Of a DNA stretch of 64,000 nt, positions 52,034-60,256 are shown one piece after another. The position numbers were made by a program, and so were the translations under genes. The stretch's first letter is position 1. Each line of letters begins with the position of its first letter. This DNA comes from JAADHG01 sp964418645 (GTDB lineage Bacteria > Bacteroidota > Bacteroidia > Flavobacteriales > Flavobacteriaceae): contig CAYQME010000004.1 of the NCBI GenBank assembly GCA_964418645.1, forward strand, positions 1-64,000, read 5' to 3'. Below the pieces are notes generated by a model. It did not search any database. It was not told the DNA's origin and worked only from the letters and a program-made list of their open reading frames with translations.

Positions 52034-52958
52034 TTCTACTCAAATCAGCTTCGGCAGCTAAATAACCAAATACAGACCAATTACTTGTTTTTGTTATCTC
52101 TTCAAAGATTTGCATTGCTTTTTCTTTATTGTCGTTATAATAATACCAATTTCCAATACCATATTGCACAGCTAGACTAGAAGCTAAATTATTATTTTCC
52201 AAAAGCTCTTTTTCTGAAAGTTCTCCTTTATAAAAAAGTAATAAATTATGGTAAGCGAAATTTTCAATTATAGTCATATCTTTATGTATAGGATCTAAGA
52301 TAACATTTGCTTGTTCGGATAATTCCATACGTTTTAATATCATATACATCCAATGTCTTGTAGCTACCTGTAGATCATCATTATTAGACTTTAATAAACA
52401 CTCCTTAAAAGCCGCTAAAGATTTTTGTAAATTATTCTTTAAATAATATGCCAAACCTAAATGATACCAAATATTAGTATGTAAGGTAGAGATTGGTTGG
52501 TTTAAACTGTTTGGAATACCATCTTGTTCAATTACATCTTCTTTATCTTTAATAAGTAAAACTGCCTTTTCTAAATCTACAATTGCTTTATCTAATTGTC
52601 TTGTGCTTATGTAACGGTGTCCTCTATGACGATATAAACGCGCTTCATTTGGGAATTTATTCAACCCTTCGGAATATATCTCAATCGCTCTTTTATAATC
52701 ACCTAAATAGGCGGTACGCCTTCCTAACCAAACAATATGGTTTACACTTTCTTTATTAACTTCATAATTTACTAAAGCTTCTAAATAGTTTTCTATTTGT
52801 AATGAATCTAACTGCGGATTTACTTGTCGTTTAATTAAGGGTCTATTAAGTAACGATATACCTTGAGATGTATTTATTTTAATATCACTTGCTGTTTTAC
52901 CTTGACCACAGCTGCATAATAACGAAAGTGCAAAATAAAGTAGAAAATACTTTTTCAT
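52023..52958 (-). CDS. Tetratricopeptide-repeat lipoprotein
   Basis: Predicted lipoprotein of 311 residues (lipobox LLCSC, Cys about residue 16). TPR-like helical repeats run from about 75 to 235 (YKRAIEIYSEGLNKFPNEARLYRHRGHRYISTRQLDKAIVDLEKAV; later YHLGLAYYLKNNLQKSLAAFKECL), with looser repeats to the C-terminus. Likely a periplasmic or surface scaffold; partner unknown. It follows ccsBA on the same strand (76-base gap). Confidence 0.85.
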   Translation of the reverse strand: MKKYFLLYFALSLLCSCGQGKTASDIKINTSQGISLLNRPLIKRQVNPQLDSLQIENYLEALVNYEVNKESVNHIVWLGRRTAYLGDYKRAIEIYSEGLNKFPNEARLYRHRGHRYISTRQLDKAIVDLEKAVLLIKDKEDVIEQDGIPNSLNQPISTLHTNIWYHLGLAYYLKNNLQKSLAAFKECLLKSNNDDLQVATRHWMYMILKRMELSEQANVILDPIHKDMTIIENFAYHNLLLFYKGELSEKELLENNNLASSLAVQYGIGNWYYYNDNKEKAMQIFEEITKTSNWSVFGYLAAEADLSRIKE

Positions 52959-53034
52959 ATAAGTAAATATATGAATAATTACTTTAGATTATTTTCTTAA
53001 GACGTCTCTTATAATCATTTAGATAAAACAACTT

Positions 53035-56000
53035 TTACTTTTTATAATGTTTTACATACTTTTTATATGCAATAAATCCTAAAAGTGCAATTATAGCAAC
53101 ACTAATAATTATAATATTAATACTCGCTATTTGCTGTCCTGATTGATACGAATGTAATCCTGAAAGATAGAAGTTAACACCAAAATATGTAAATATTATA
53201 CTTGAATACGCAGCAATAGACATAAAATTAAATCCGAAACGTCCGCGAAGCCCAGGAACTAAACGCATATGCACCACAAAAGCATATACCATGATACTTA
53301 TTAATGCCCAAGTTTCTTTAGGATCCCATCCCCAATAACGTCCCCAACTTTCGTTAGCCCACATGCCTCCAAGAAAATTTCCAATAGTTAGCATCACTAA
53401 ACCAACAGTTAAAGCCATTTCATTAATTATGGTTAACTCTTTAATATTTAGCAACATTTTATCCTTATTGTCTTTGTTTGTAAAAACCATAAGTAATAAT
53501 GCAACGACTCCTAATATCATGCCTAGAGTAAATGGCCCATAGCTAGCTACGATAATTGAAACATGAATCATGAGCCAATAACTATCCAAAACAGGTTGTA
53601 AATTAGCAATAGCAGGATCCATCCAATTCCAATGTGCAATCATTAAAATCATGGCTGTTACAAAGGCTGTTGAAGCTAAAGTTAAATCACTTTTTCTGCC
53701 AAATACTAAACCAAATAGCATCGTTGCCCAAGCCACATAAATCATAGATTCGTAGGCATCACTCCAAGGCACATGACCAGAAACATACCAACGTGTAATA
53801 AGTCCTGCTGTATGTAAAACAAATAATGCTAAAACAATATAACGGAATACTTTTACACTAATAGAAATTGTTTTACTCTTACTTTTAAAAATTTGTATAA
53901 TTATTAAAATAAACATTAATGTTCCAGCATACATATACCAACTAAAGAGTTTTTTAAAAATATCATATTTATTGTATAGTACTTCAGTATTTACTTTTTT
54001 ATCACTTATCATTACATCACTTCCAAACTTAAATTGTGTGCGTTTAATAGCATCTAGTAATTTATCACTTTCATCATAATCTTCTCCTGAATTTTTAGAA
54101 TTATTAAGCATATATAAATAGGCTTTAAATCCAGTATTAATAAAGTTCCCATACAATGAATCATGCAACTTATAATTTCCTGTTTTAAAATCTTGTGATG
54201 AAATCCATTTGTTATTTTCGTCGTCTGGAATTGGAAATATTCTAAGTGAAGATCCTTCTATTGCACTAAACAACAAATTTACACGTTGATCTGCCTCTCT
54301 AAATTCTTTTTGAATTGCTGTAGGCGATTGTGTACTATAAGCTTCTTGAAGATATGGTGCTAACTTATAGCGTCCTTTATCATCAATAAAATGTGAAAAC
54401 GTAGCATATTTCTTTGATTTATCGAGACCTATTATGTTTCGTATCGTATCAGCCTTTTTAAGTGCTAAATAAATGATAGGTACATTTTCCCAAAACGTTG
54501 GGCTCTCTTGAATAGACAAATACACCTGATTGGCATCCAACTCCTCATAACTATCATGCTTACTTAGTTTACGTAACAATTCTGAAGCATACGTGTTTAC
54601 TGGCATCATACGCCCTCCAATATCCTGTATAACAATTTTACCAAATTTATTAGCTTGTGCTTTAGGCGTCATATGAACCTTTAAAATGGAATCAACTTGC
54701 GCTTTAGTTATTCTGTTGTGATCATGATTATCAGTACTGGTTTGTTGTGCTTGAAGAGATAGTACAAAACCAAATAAAAACACAGACAGTAATTTTGCCT
54801 TTTTTGCTTTTACCTTTTTTAGTTGCTTTCTTAAATCATCAAAACGTGTATGTTTAGCAAAAAGGATTGCTAATAAACCAATGAACAACATAAAATAACC
54901 AACATAGGTAAACCATGTACCCCAAAAATCATGATTTACAGATAATACAGAGCCTTTTTCATCTGGATCAAAAGAGGATTGAAAAAAACGATACCCTTTA
55001 TGATTTAAAATGTTATTCATAAATATTTTATAGTCAAAATCTCCTGATTCTTTATCTAAAACCGTGACTTGACTTGAAAAAGCAGAATAACTTTTTTGTG
55101 TTCCCGGATAACGTTCGGCAACAAAATCGTTAAGCTTAATACTAAATGGTAATTCTATGACTTTAGAGCCATATTTAAATGCAAATTCCAAACCACCAAT
55201 AGAATCTTGTCTAAAAGGATTACTAGTACCTTTACCTCCTAACAGTTTTACAATTTTTGTTTCATCATTAGCAGTTACTCTTAGTACAATACCATCTTCA
55301 TCACTTCTTAAAAGTTCTGATTTTTTTACAATATCAAACACACCCTTGGTTACTGGTTTTGGAAATACTAAACCTTGATTACCAATAATATATCTTGATC
55401 GTAATAATAAAGGTTGAATACTGTTTTTTAGTAATTTTCCTTTTGCTCCAGTTGCCATGGTCATATACTCACCTTCAAAAGGAGATTGAATCGTTAAAGT
55501 ACTATCTGTATAAGTTAAGTTTACAGCACCTTCAGTTGGTTGATTAAGAGCGTAAAGTACATTATGCATATCTATAACAGATCCTACTTTTAAAAAATGA
55601 TTGTGTCCTGATTCTACAATCTTAAGATAAGATTCTCCAGATTCATCAGGAACAATATCTTCTTCAGCTCCAGAAATAAATTCTTCGAGTTCTACTTTTA
55701 CAGGTTGACCATTATAACTTGTATGAAATTCAAAATTGTTATTTAATCTTGGAGAAAAATCGGTTTCTTCATGTCTAACCAGTCTTTGCTGTTGACCATT
55801 AACTATATAATCGCCATCAATATAAGTCGTCAAATATGTATTGTTAGACAAAAAGCTGTTTTCTGTAGCACCCTCGCGTATTGCCATCATGCCTTCATAA
55901 CTTATATAGCGTGTTATAAAAGCACCCAGCAGTATAAATATAAAAGCGATATGCAAAGTAAAGGTTGCCCACTTTTCTTTTCTAAACAAGCGGTAACGAA

Positions 56001-56208
56001 AAATATTCCCTGCAAAATTTATGACAAAAAATGCTAATATCGTTTCAAACCACCACGAATTGTAGATTAATGTCCTTGTATATGGTGTTGGTGAGGTTTC
56101 TTGTGAAGCATCCATAAAAGTACCTGTAATCATTGCTATTGCAAAAACAACAAATAGTATAGCCGTAAGACGGTTGGAAAATAGAATGTTAGTGAGTTTC
56201 TTTAGCAT
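53035..56208 (-). CDS. Fused cytochrome c biogenesis protein CcsBA (ResB-CcsA)
   Basis: System II cytochrome c synthase of 1057 residues fused in one chain. The N-terminal ResB/CcsB half has helices at about 12-30, 50-65 and 75-95, a large extracytoplasmic domain (about 105-420) and a helix near 435. A second periplasmic region with CCS-type YASELLRKLSKHD follows. The C-terminal CcsA half (about 720-1055) carries the WWD haem-handling motif in WGRYWGWDPKETWALI (near 975) and His residues in flanking helices. It transports haem and attaches it to apocytochromes, relevant to the CxxCH protein of the copper island. The length is typical for Bacteroidetes. Confidence 0.93.
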   Translation of the reverse strand: MLKKLTNILFSNRLTAILFVVFAIAMITGTFMDASQETSPTPYTRTLIYNSWWFETILAFFVINFAGNIFRYRLFRKEKWATFTLHIAFIFILLGAFITRYISYEGMMAIREGATENSFLSNNTYLTTYIDGDYIVNGQQQRLVRHEETDFSPRLNNNFEFHTSYNGQPVKVELEEFISGAEEDIVPDESGESYLKIVESGHNHFLKVGSVIDMHNVLYALNQPTEGAVNLTYTDSTLTIQSPFEGEYMTMATGAKGKLLKNSIQPLLLRSRYIIGNQGLVFPKPVTKGVFDIVKKSELLRSDEDGIVLRVTANDETKIVKLLGGKGTSNPFRQDSIGGLEFAFKYGSKVIELPFSIKLNDFVAERYPGTQKSYSAFSSQVTVLDKESGDFDYKIFMNNILNHKGYRFFQSSFDPDEKGSVLSVNHDFWGTWFTYVGYFMLFIGLLAILFAKHTRFDDLRKQLKKVKAKKAKLLSVFLFGFVLSLQAQQTSTDNHDHNRITKAQVDSILKVHMTPKAQANKFGKIVIQDIGGRMMPVNTYASELLRKLSKHDSYEELDANQVYLSIQESPTFWENVPIIYLALKKADTIRNIIGLDKSKKYATFSHFIDDKGRYKLAPYLQEAYSTQSPTAIQKEFREADQRVNLLFSAIEGSSLRIFPIPDDENNKWISSQDFKTGNYKLHDSLYGNFINTGFKAYLYMLNNSKNSGEDYDESDKLLDAIKRTQFKFGSDVMISDKKVNTEVLYNKYDIFKKLFSWYMYAGTLMFILIIIQIFKSKSKTISISVKVFRYIVLALFVLHTAGLITRWYVSGHVPWSDAYESMIYVAWATMLFGLVFGRKSDLTLASTAFVTAMILMIAHWNWMDPAIANLQPVLDSYWLMIHVSIIVASYGPFTLGMILGVVALLLMVFTNKDNKDKMLLNIKELTIINEMALTVGLVMLTIGNFLGGMWANESWGRYWGWDPKETWALISIMVYAFVVHMRLVPGLRGRFGFNFMSIAAYSSIIFTYFGVNFYLSGLHSYQSGQQIASINIIIISVAIIALLGFIAYKKYVKHYKK

Positions 56209-56312
56209 AACAATAAGGTCTTATTTTTTTTTTGAATCGTGCAAAGTTAATTATTTTGTTTGTAATGAAGCTTTAAAAACAGATCTTTTAACAATAGATC
56301 ATCAAGCATTAA

Positions 56313-56693
56313 CTATCGCGCTTCAAATAGTTTTAAATATAAAAATGTACTCATTTTTCGTGCCCTATTTTTAGCCATATCTGCATATTCCCCTTCAAAT
56401 AATTCGTCAATGGTTTCAAACCATAAATTCATCCAAGTGCCAAAATGCTCCTGAGTTATTGTGTTTTTGTTAACTTGATCGACTTTTATATGTGCTTCTA
56501 ATGGATTTCCATAATATTTAATTTTTAAAAACAAACTCGATTCCCAAAATGTAGTCAGTGTATCGAGATGTTTATCCCAATCTTCAATAGTGCTAAAAAA
56601 AGGTTTAAGCATCCCATTAGTTCTAACTTTAGAATAAAATGTAGACACTAATAAAGATATATCATCTCTGGTTTTAATATCCTTTTTTTTCAT
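56313..56693 (-). CDS. Group III truncated haemoglobin
   Basis: Haem protein of 126 residues with the two-on-two globin layout. LVSTFYSKVRTNGMLKPFF marks the B/C region, ALTTFWESSLF-like (TLTTFWESSLFL) the E helix, and YGNPLEAH gives the proximal His68. WMNLWFETIDELFEG is the G/H region. Possible roles are oxygen or NO handling, or peroxide chemistry; none can be picked. The start is the ATG at 56693; an in-frame TTG three codons upstream overlaps the promoter box. TATCTTTG at 56700-56707 lies directly before the ATG. Confidence 0.92.
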   Translation of the reverse strand: MKKKDIKTRDDISLLVSTFYSKVRTNGMLKPFFSTIEDWDKHLDTLTTFWESSLFLKIKYYGNPLEAHIKVDQVNKNTITQEHFGTWMNLWFETIDELFEGEYADMAKNRARKMSTFLYLKLFEAR

Positions 56694-56699
56694 AGAAAA

Positions 56700-56707
56700 C
56701 AAAGATA
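56700..56707 (-). promoter_or_regulatory. -7 box TATCTTTG abutting the truncated haemoglobin start
   Basis: Minus-strand TATCTTTG ends 6 bases before the ATG at 56693, so the transcript is probably leaderless or nearly so. Confidence 0.5.
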
Positions 56708-56753
56708 CGTCAATCGGTTTTTAAATAATGTATTACTTACTTACTTTAGCAAT

Positions 56754-57518
56754 ATGATTTCAGTCATTATACTTGGCGCAGGAAATGTAGCAACACATTT
56801 ATATAAAGCATTTAAAAATGCTGAGCATGTTGTTGTAAACCAATGGTACAATCGTAGTATTGAAGCGCTGCAACCGTTTAAAAATGATGTTAAAATTACA
56901 AATGATATCTCATCATTAAAAATTGCTGATGTTTACATTATTGCAATAAGTGACGATGCTATTGGAGACCTTTCTACAGCATTACCCTTTAGAAATAGAT
57001 TAGTGATGCATACTTCAGGTAGCATAAGCATGCATGAAATTGACAAAAAAAATAAGCGTGGCGTATTTTATCCATTACAAACGTTTACAAAAGGTGTTGA
57101 TTTAGAGTTTTCAGATGTTCCAATTTGTATTGAAATAGAGCATAAAGCTAATATGCAAATATTGAAAGATTTGGTAACTGCTGTTGGAAGCACACATTAT
57201 AAAGTAAATTCTGAACAAAGAAGTGTCTTACATCTTGCGGCTGTTTTTGTTAATAATTTTACCAATCAATTGTATAGAATTGGACACGAAATAACTGAAT
57301 CTAAAAGTGCTGATTTTAATATTTTAAAACCGCTTATAAAAGAAACTGCAAACAAAATTGAAGACTTATCACCTTATTTAGCACAAACAGGTCCTGCAAA
57401 ACGCAACGATAAAAAAACGATAAAAAAGCATTTAAAAGCACTTGAAAAAGACATTCACAAAGACATTTATGAACTCCTAACAAAATCAATTAAGCAAACC
57501 CATGAAAAAAAGTTATAA
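56754..57518 (+). CDS. Rossmann-like / DUF2520 domain protein
   Basis: Protein of 254 residues: N-terminal NAD(P)-binding fold with GAGNVATHL at residues 8-16, then the DUF2520 helical domain (about 130-245; VLHLAAVFVNNFTNQLYRIG, LKPLIKETANKI, QTGPAKRNDKKTIKKHLKAL). The fold resembles 6-phosphogluconate/ketopantoate reductases (F420 or NADP oxidoreductase-like), and GPAxRxD is the family hallmark. Substrate unknown. Its end overlaps the next gene by 17 bases, starting a compact + strand run. Confidence 0.9.
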   Translation: MISVIILGAGNVATHLYKAFKNAEHVVVNQWYNRSIEALQPFKNDVKITNDISSLKIADVYIIAISDDAIGDLSTALPFRNRLVMHTSGSISMHEIDKKNKRGVFYPLQTFTKGVDLEFSDVPICIEIEHKANMQILKDLVTAVGSTHYKVNSEQRSVLHLAAVFVNNFTNQLYRIGHEITESKSADFNILKPLIKETANKIEDLSPYLAQTGPAKRNDKKTIKKHLKALEKDIHKDIYELLTKSIKQTHEKKL

Positions 57519-58029
57519 AGAGTATTTACAATATATAACAACCTTTATTTTTGATGTTGATGGTGTCCTAACAGATGGTACAGTTGCCATTACAACCTCA
57601 GGTGAAATGCTTCGGAAAATGAATATTAAAGATGGTTATGCCTTAAAAACTGCTGTAGATAAAGGCTATAATGTGTGCATTATTTCAGGAGGCTCTAATG
57701 AAGGGGTTCGTAAACGCTTACAAGGTTTAGGAATTACTAATATTTACCTAGGTGCACACAACAAAATAGAACAACTAGAAGAGTACCTAGATATTTACAA
57801 TATTAATGCTGAGCATGTGTTGTATATGGGAGATGATATTCCAGATTTACCTGTAATGCAGTTGGTTGGTTTACCATGTTGCCCTCAGGATTCAGCTCCA
57901 GAAATTAAAGCCGTATCTAAATACATTTCTCATAAAAATGGTGGTAAAGGTGCTGTGCGCGATGTGATTGAACAAGTGCTAAAAGTACAGGATAAATGGG
58001 ATGCTAATTTTGATGCTAAGTATGACTAG
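57502..58029 (+). CDS. KdsC-type HAD phosphatase (3-deoxy-D-manno-octulosonate 8-phosphate phosphatase-like)
   Basis: HAD-IIIA phosphatase of 175 residues. The nucleophile motif is FDVDGVLTDG (Asp about 18 and 20), motif II is ISGG, and motif IV is MGDDIPDLPVM (about 112-122). The C0-type short loop and length match KdsC, which dephosphorylates KDO-8-P for lipopolysaccharide. Some KdsC-like enzymes of Bacteroidetes act on other nonulosonates, so the substrate is not certain. Start codon overlaps the DUF2520 gene by 17 bases. Confidence 0.9.
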   Translation: MKKSYKEYLQYITTFIFDVDGVLTDGTVAITTSGEMLRKMNIKDGYALKTAVDKGYNVCIISGGSNEGVRKRLQGLGITNIYLGAHNKIEQLEEYLDIYNINAEHVLYMGDDIPDLPVMQLVGLPCCPQDSAPEIKAVSKYISHKNGGKGAVRDVIEQVLKVQDKWDANFDAKYD

Positions 58030-58084
58030 TATTCAATATTCAAAGAAATAAAAACGGCTAAACATATAACAACTAAACTAAAAA

Positions 58085-59005
58085 ATGCTCCATTTTTTAA
58101 ACCTTTTTCGCTATAAAAACTTACTCTTAATTATACTTACACAGGTACTCATTAAATACTCCTTATTTGCCTCTTTTGGAGTTAGTACTACCTTAACTCT
58201 TTTTGAGTTTATGCTTCTGGTTTTAGCTACCATTTGTATTGCTGCTGCTGGAAATATAATTAATGATGTGTATGATATAGAAACCGATTTGGTAAACAAA
58301 CCTCATAAGGTAATTATAGGAAAATCTATTTCAGAAAAGACGGTTTTAAATATTTTTATTATTCTTAATGTGATAGGTGTTGGTATTGGTTTTTGGATTT
58401 CTAATCGTATTGAACATAGTGGTTTTGCAGCATTATTTATCATTATTTCTGTGTTGCTTTATATTTATGCCACTTATTTAAAACAAACTGTTTTAATTGG
58501 TAATATTATTATTTCGGTTTTGGTTGCCATGAGTATTATTATTGTTGGCCTTTTTGAATTATTCCCAGCAATAACCTCTCAAAACCAACCAACACAATTT
58601 GCCATATTTAAAATTGTATTTAACTATGCACTATTTGCATTTATGATAAACTTACTACGCGAAATTATTAAAGACATCGAAGATATAGCAGGTGATACCA
58701 AGGCTGAAATAAAGACACTTCCTGTAGTTATTGGTAAAAAACACGCTACTATTCTAGTATTTATTTTATCAATGATTCCGTTGATTGCTGTAACTTATTA
58801 TGTCATTACCATTTTGTATAAACAACAAATAGCTGTTGTATATTTCCTTGTTTTTATCATTGCTCCTCTACTCTATTTTACAATAAAATCTATAACTGCT
58901 AAAAGTAATCTTGAATTACATCAACTTTCTAACATTTTAAAGCTTGTCATGTTATTAGGTATATTATCTTTACTGCTTTATCCATATATGCTTAATAATG
59001 CTTAA
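58085..59005 (+). CDS. UbiA-family prenyltransferase (geranylgeranylglycerol-phosphate geranylgeranyltransferase-like)
   Basis: Integral membrane prenyltransferase of 306 residues with about nine helices. Both Asp-rich motifs are present: NDVYDIETD at 60-68 and KDIEDIAGD near 200. In Bacteroidetes this gene is usually annotated as a digeranylgeranylglyceryl-phosphate synthase-like enzyme; its real acceptor in these bacteria is unclear. It ends in the first units of a 10-bp tandem repeat that also supplies the start of the maf gene. Confidence 0.88.
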   Translation: MLHFLNLFRYKNLLLIILTQVLIKYSLFASFGVSTTLTLFEFMLLVLATICIAAAGNIINDVYDIETDLVNKPHKVIIGKSISEKTVLNIFIILNVIGVGIGFWISNRIEHSGFAALFIIISVLLYIYATYLKQTVLIGNIIISVLVAMSIIIVGLFELFPAITSQNQPTQFAIFKIVFNYALFAFMINLLREIIKDIEDIAGDTKAEIKTLPVVIGKKHATILVFILSMIPLIAVTYYVITILYKQQIAVVYFLVFIIAPLLYFTIKSITAKSNLELHQLSNILKLVMLLGILSLLLYPYMLNNA

Positions 59006-59017
59006 TAATGCTTAACG
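58988..59017 (+). repeat. Three tandem 10-bp units (ATGCTTAATA) across the UbiA stop and maf start
   Basis: ATGCTTAATA occurs at 58988 and 58998 in perfect form and at 59008 as ATGCTTAACG. Each unit offers an ATG, and because the unit is 10 bases the three are in different frames; only the ATG at 59008 opens maf. The UbiA stop TAA (59003-59005) lies in the second unit. Confidence 0.85.
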
Positions 59018-59601
59018 AAAAACTAAAAGATTTTAATCTCATCTTAGCATCTGGCTCTCTAAGACGTCAACAATTTTTTAAGGATTTAGACTTAGATTTT
59101 CAAATTGTTTTAAAACCTATAAAAGAAGAATATCCCGAACGTTTGCGCCATTTTGAGATTAGCAATTATCTCGCCCAATTAAAATCATTACCCTTTGAAA
59201 ACGAATTAAAAAACAATGATATTCTCATTACAAGTGATACTATTGTTTGGCATAAAGAGGAAGCGTTGGGTAAACCTCGAAATGAAGAAGAAGCATTCCT
59301 AATGTTAAGCAAACTAAGTGGAGAAACTCATGAGGTAATCAGCTCTGTGTGTTTTAAAACCAAATCTACTGAAAAAACGATGCATAATATTACTAAGGTT
59401 ACCTTTAAAAGCTTAAGCGATGAAGAAATTTGGTATTACATTAAAAACTATAGTCCATTAGACAAAGCAGGAGCTTATGGCATTCAAGAATGGATTGGAC
59501 ATATTGGAGTTACTAATATTGAAGGCTCCTATTTTAATGTGATGGGATTACCCGTTCACATGGTATATGAATCGTTAAATACTCTCGTGAATACAAAATA
59601 A
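59008..59601 (+). CDS. Maf-like nucleotide pyrophosphatase
   Basis: Nucleoside triphosphate pyrophosphatase of 197 residues of the Maf family, which removes non-canonical nucleotides (dTTP/UTP or m7GTP and relatives). LASGSLRRQQFF at about 14-25 corresponds to the ASxSPRR loop (Pro replaced by Leu), with catalytic-site SDTIVW near 71-76, GKPRNEEEAFLML, SGETHEVISSV and LDKAGAYGIQE. It starts 2 bases after the UbiA gene, so translation is coupled. The substrate subclass cannot be chosen by eye. Confidence 0.92.
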   Translation: MLNEKLKDFNLILASGSLRRQQFFKDLDLDFQIVLKPIKEEYPERLRHFEISNYLAQLKSLPFENELKNNDILITSDTIVWHKEEALGKPRNEEEAFLMLSKLSGETHEVISSVCFKTKSTEKTMHNITKVTFKSLSDEEIWYYIKNYSPLDKAGAYGIQEWIGHIGVTNIEGSYFNVMGLPVHMVYESLNTLVNTK

Positions 59602-59637
59602 CTTCTTAATTTTATTTAATATTTAATTCACTTTAAA

Positions 59638-60159
59638 ATGATTGACTTTTTCAATATAAATCGAGAACAAATAATTAACACCATATTGGTTTTTGGAATT
59701 CTATTTGTAATTCAATTCATTGCAAACTTAGTGGTTAGAAAAATAGGGCGATCCAAACGCAAAAATAAAGCAAGAATTAAGTTGATTAAACGCTATGTAT
59801 CAATTACTTTCTTTTTAATTGCACTCTTAATTGAGGCCTTTATTTTAGGAGTTGAAATAAAAGATATTATCGTTTTATTCTCATCTGTGTTTGCCATATT
59901 AGGAATTACATTATTTGCAAGTTGGTCTATTTTAAGTAATGTTACGTCTGGAATTGTTATGTTTTTTTCTTTTCCATATAAAATTGGAGACAAAATACAT
60001 GTTCATGACAAAGAGCATGAAGTTATTGGTATTATTGAAGATGTTCATTCGTTTCAAATTCATATTAGAAAAAGTAATGGTGAACTCATGACCTACCCAA
60101 ACAATTTACTTCTACAAAAAGCAGTTACACTCGTTGAAAAGGATGCTTTTGATAAATAA
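59638..60159 (+). CDS. Small MscS-family mechanosensitive channel
   Basis: Membrane protein of 173 residues with three helices (about 13-33, 55-75 and 82-120) followed by the MscS pore helix and beta domain (LFASWSILSNVTSGIVMFFSFPYKIGDKIHV..., then IGIIEDVHSFQIHIRKSNGELMTYPNNLLLQKAV). It has only the minimal core and lacks the C-terminal cage of E. coli MscS. Probably releases solutes under osmotic downshock. Confidence 0.9.
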   Translation: MIDFFNINREQIINTILVFGILFVIQFIANLVVRKIGRSKRKNKARIKLIKRYVSITFFLIALLIEAFILGVEIKDIIVLFSSVFAILGITLFASWSILSNVTSGIVMFFSFPYKIGDKIHVHDKEHEVIGIIEDVHSFQIHIRKSNGELMTYPNNLLLQKAVTLVEKDAFDK

Positions 60160-60256
60160 AAGCTAAAAGCACATACTGATACGTTAAAGAAAGATTAAAA
60201 CCAACCTTAAGGCTAACATTCTTTTTATATTTGGTTTCTAGCAAACCAATGTTACT

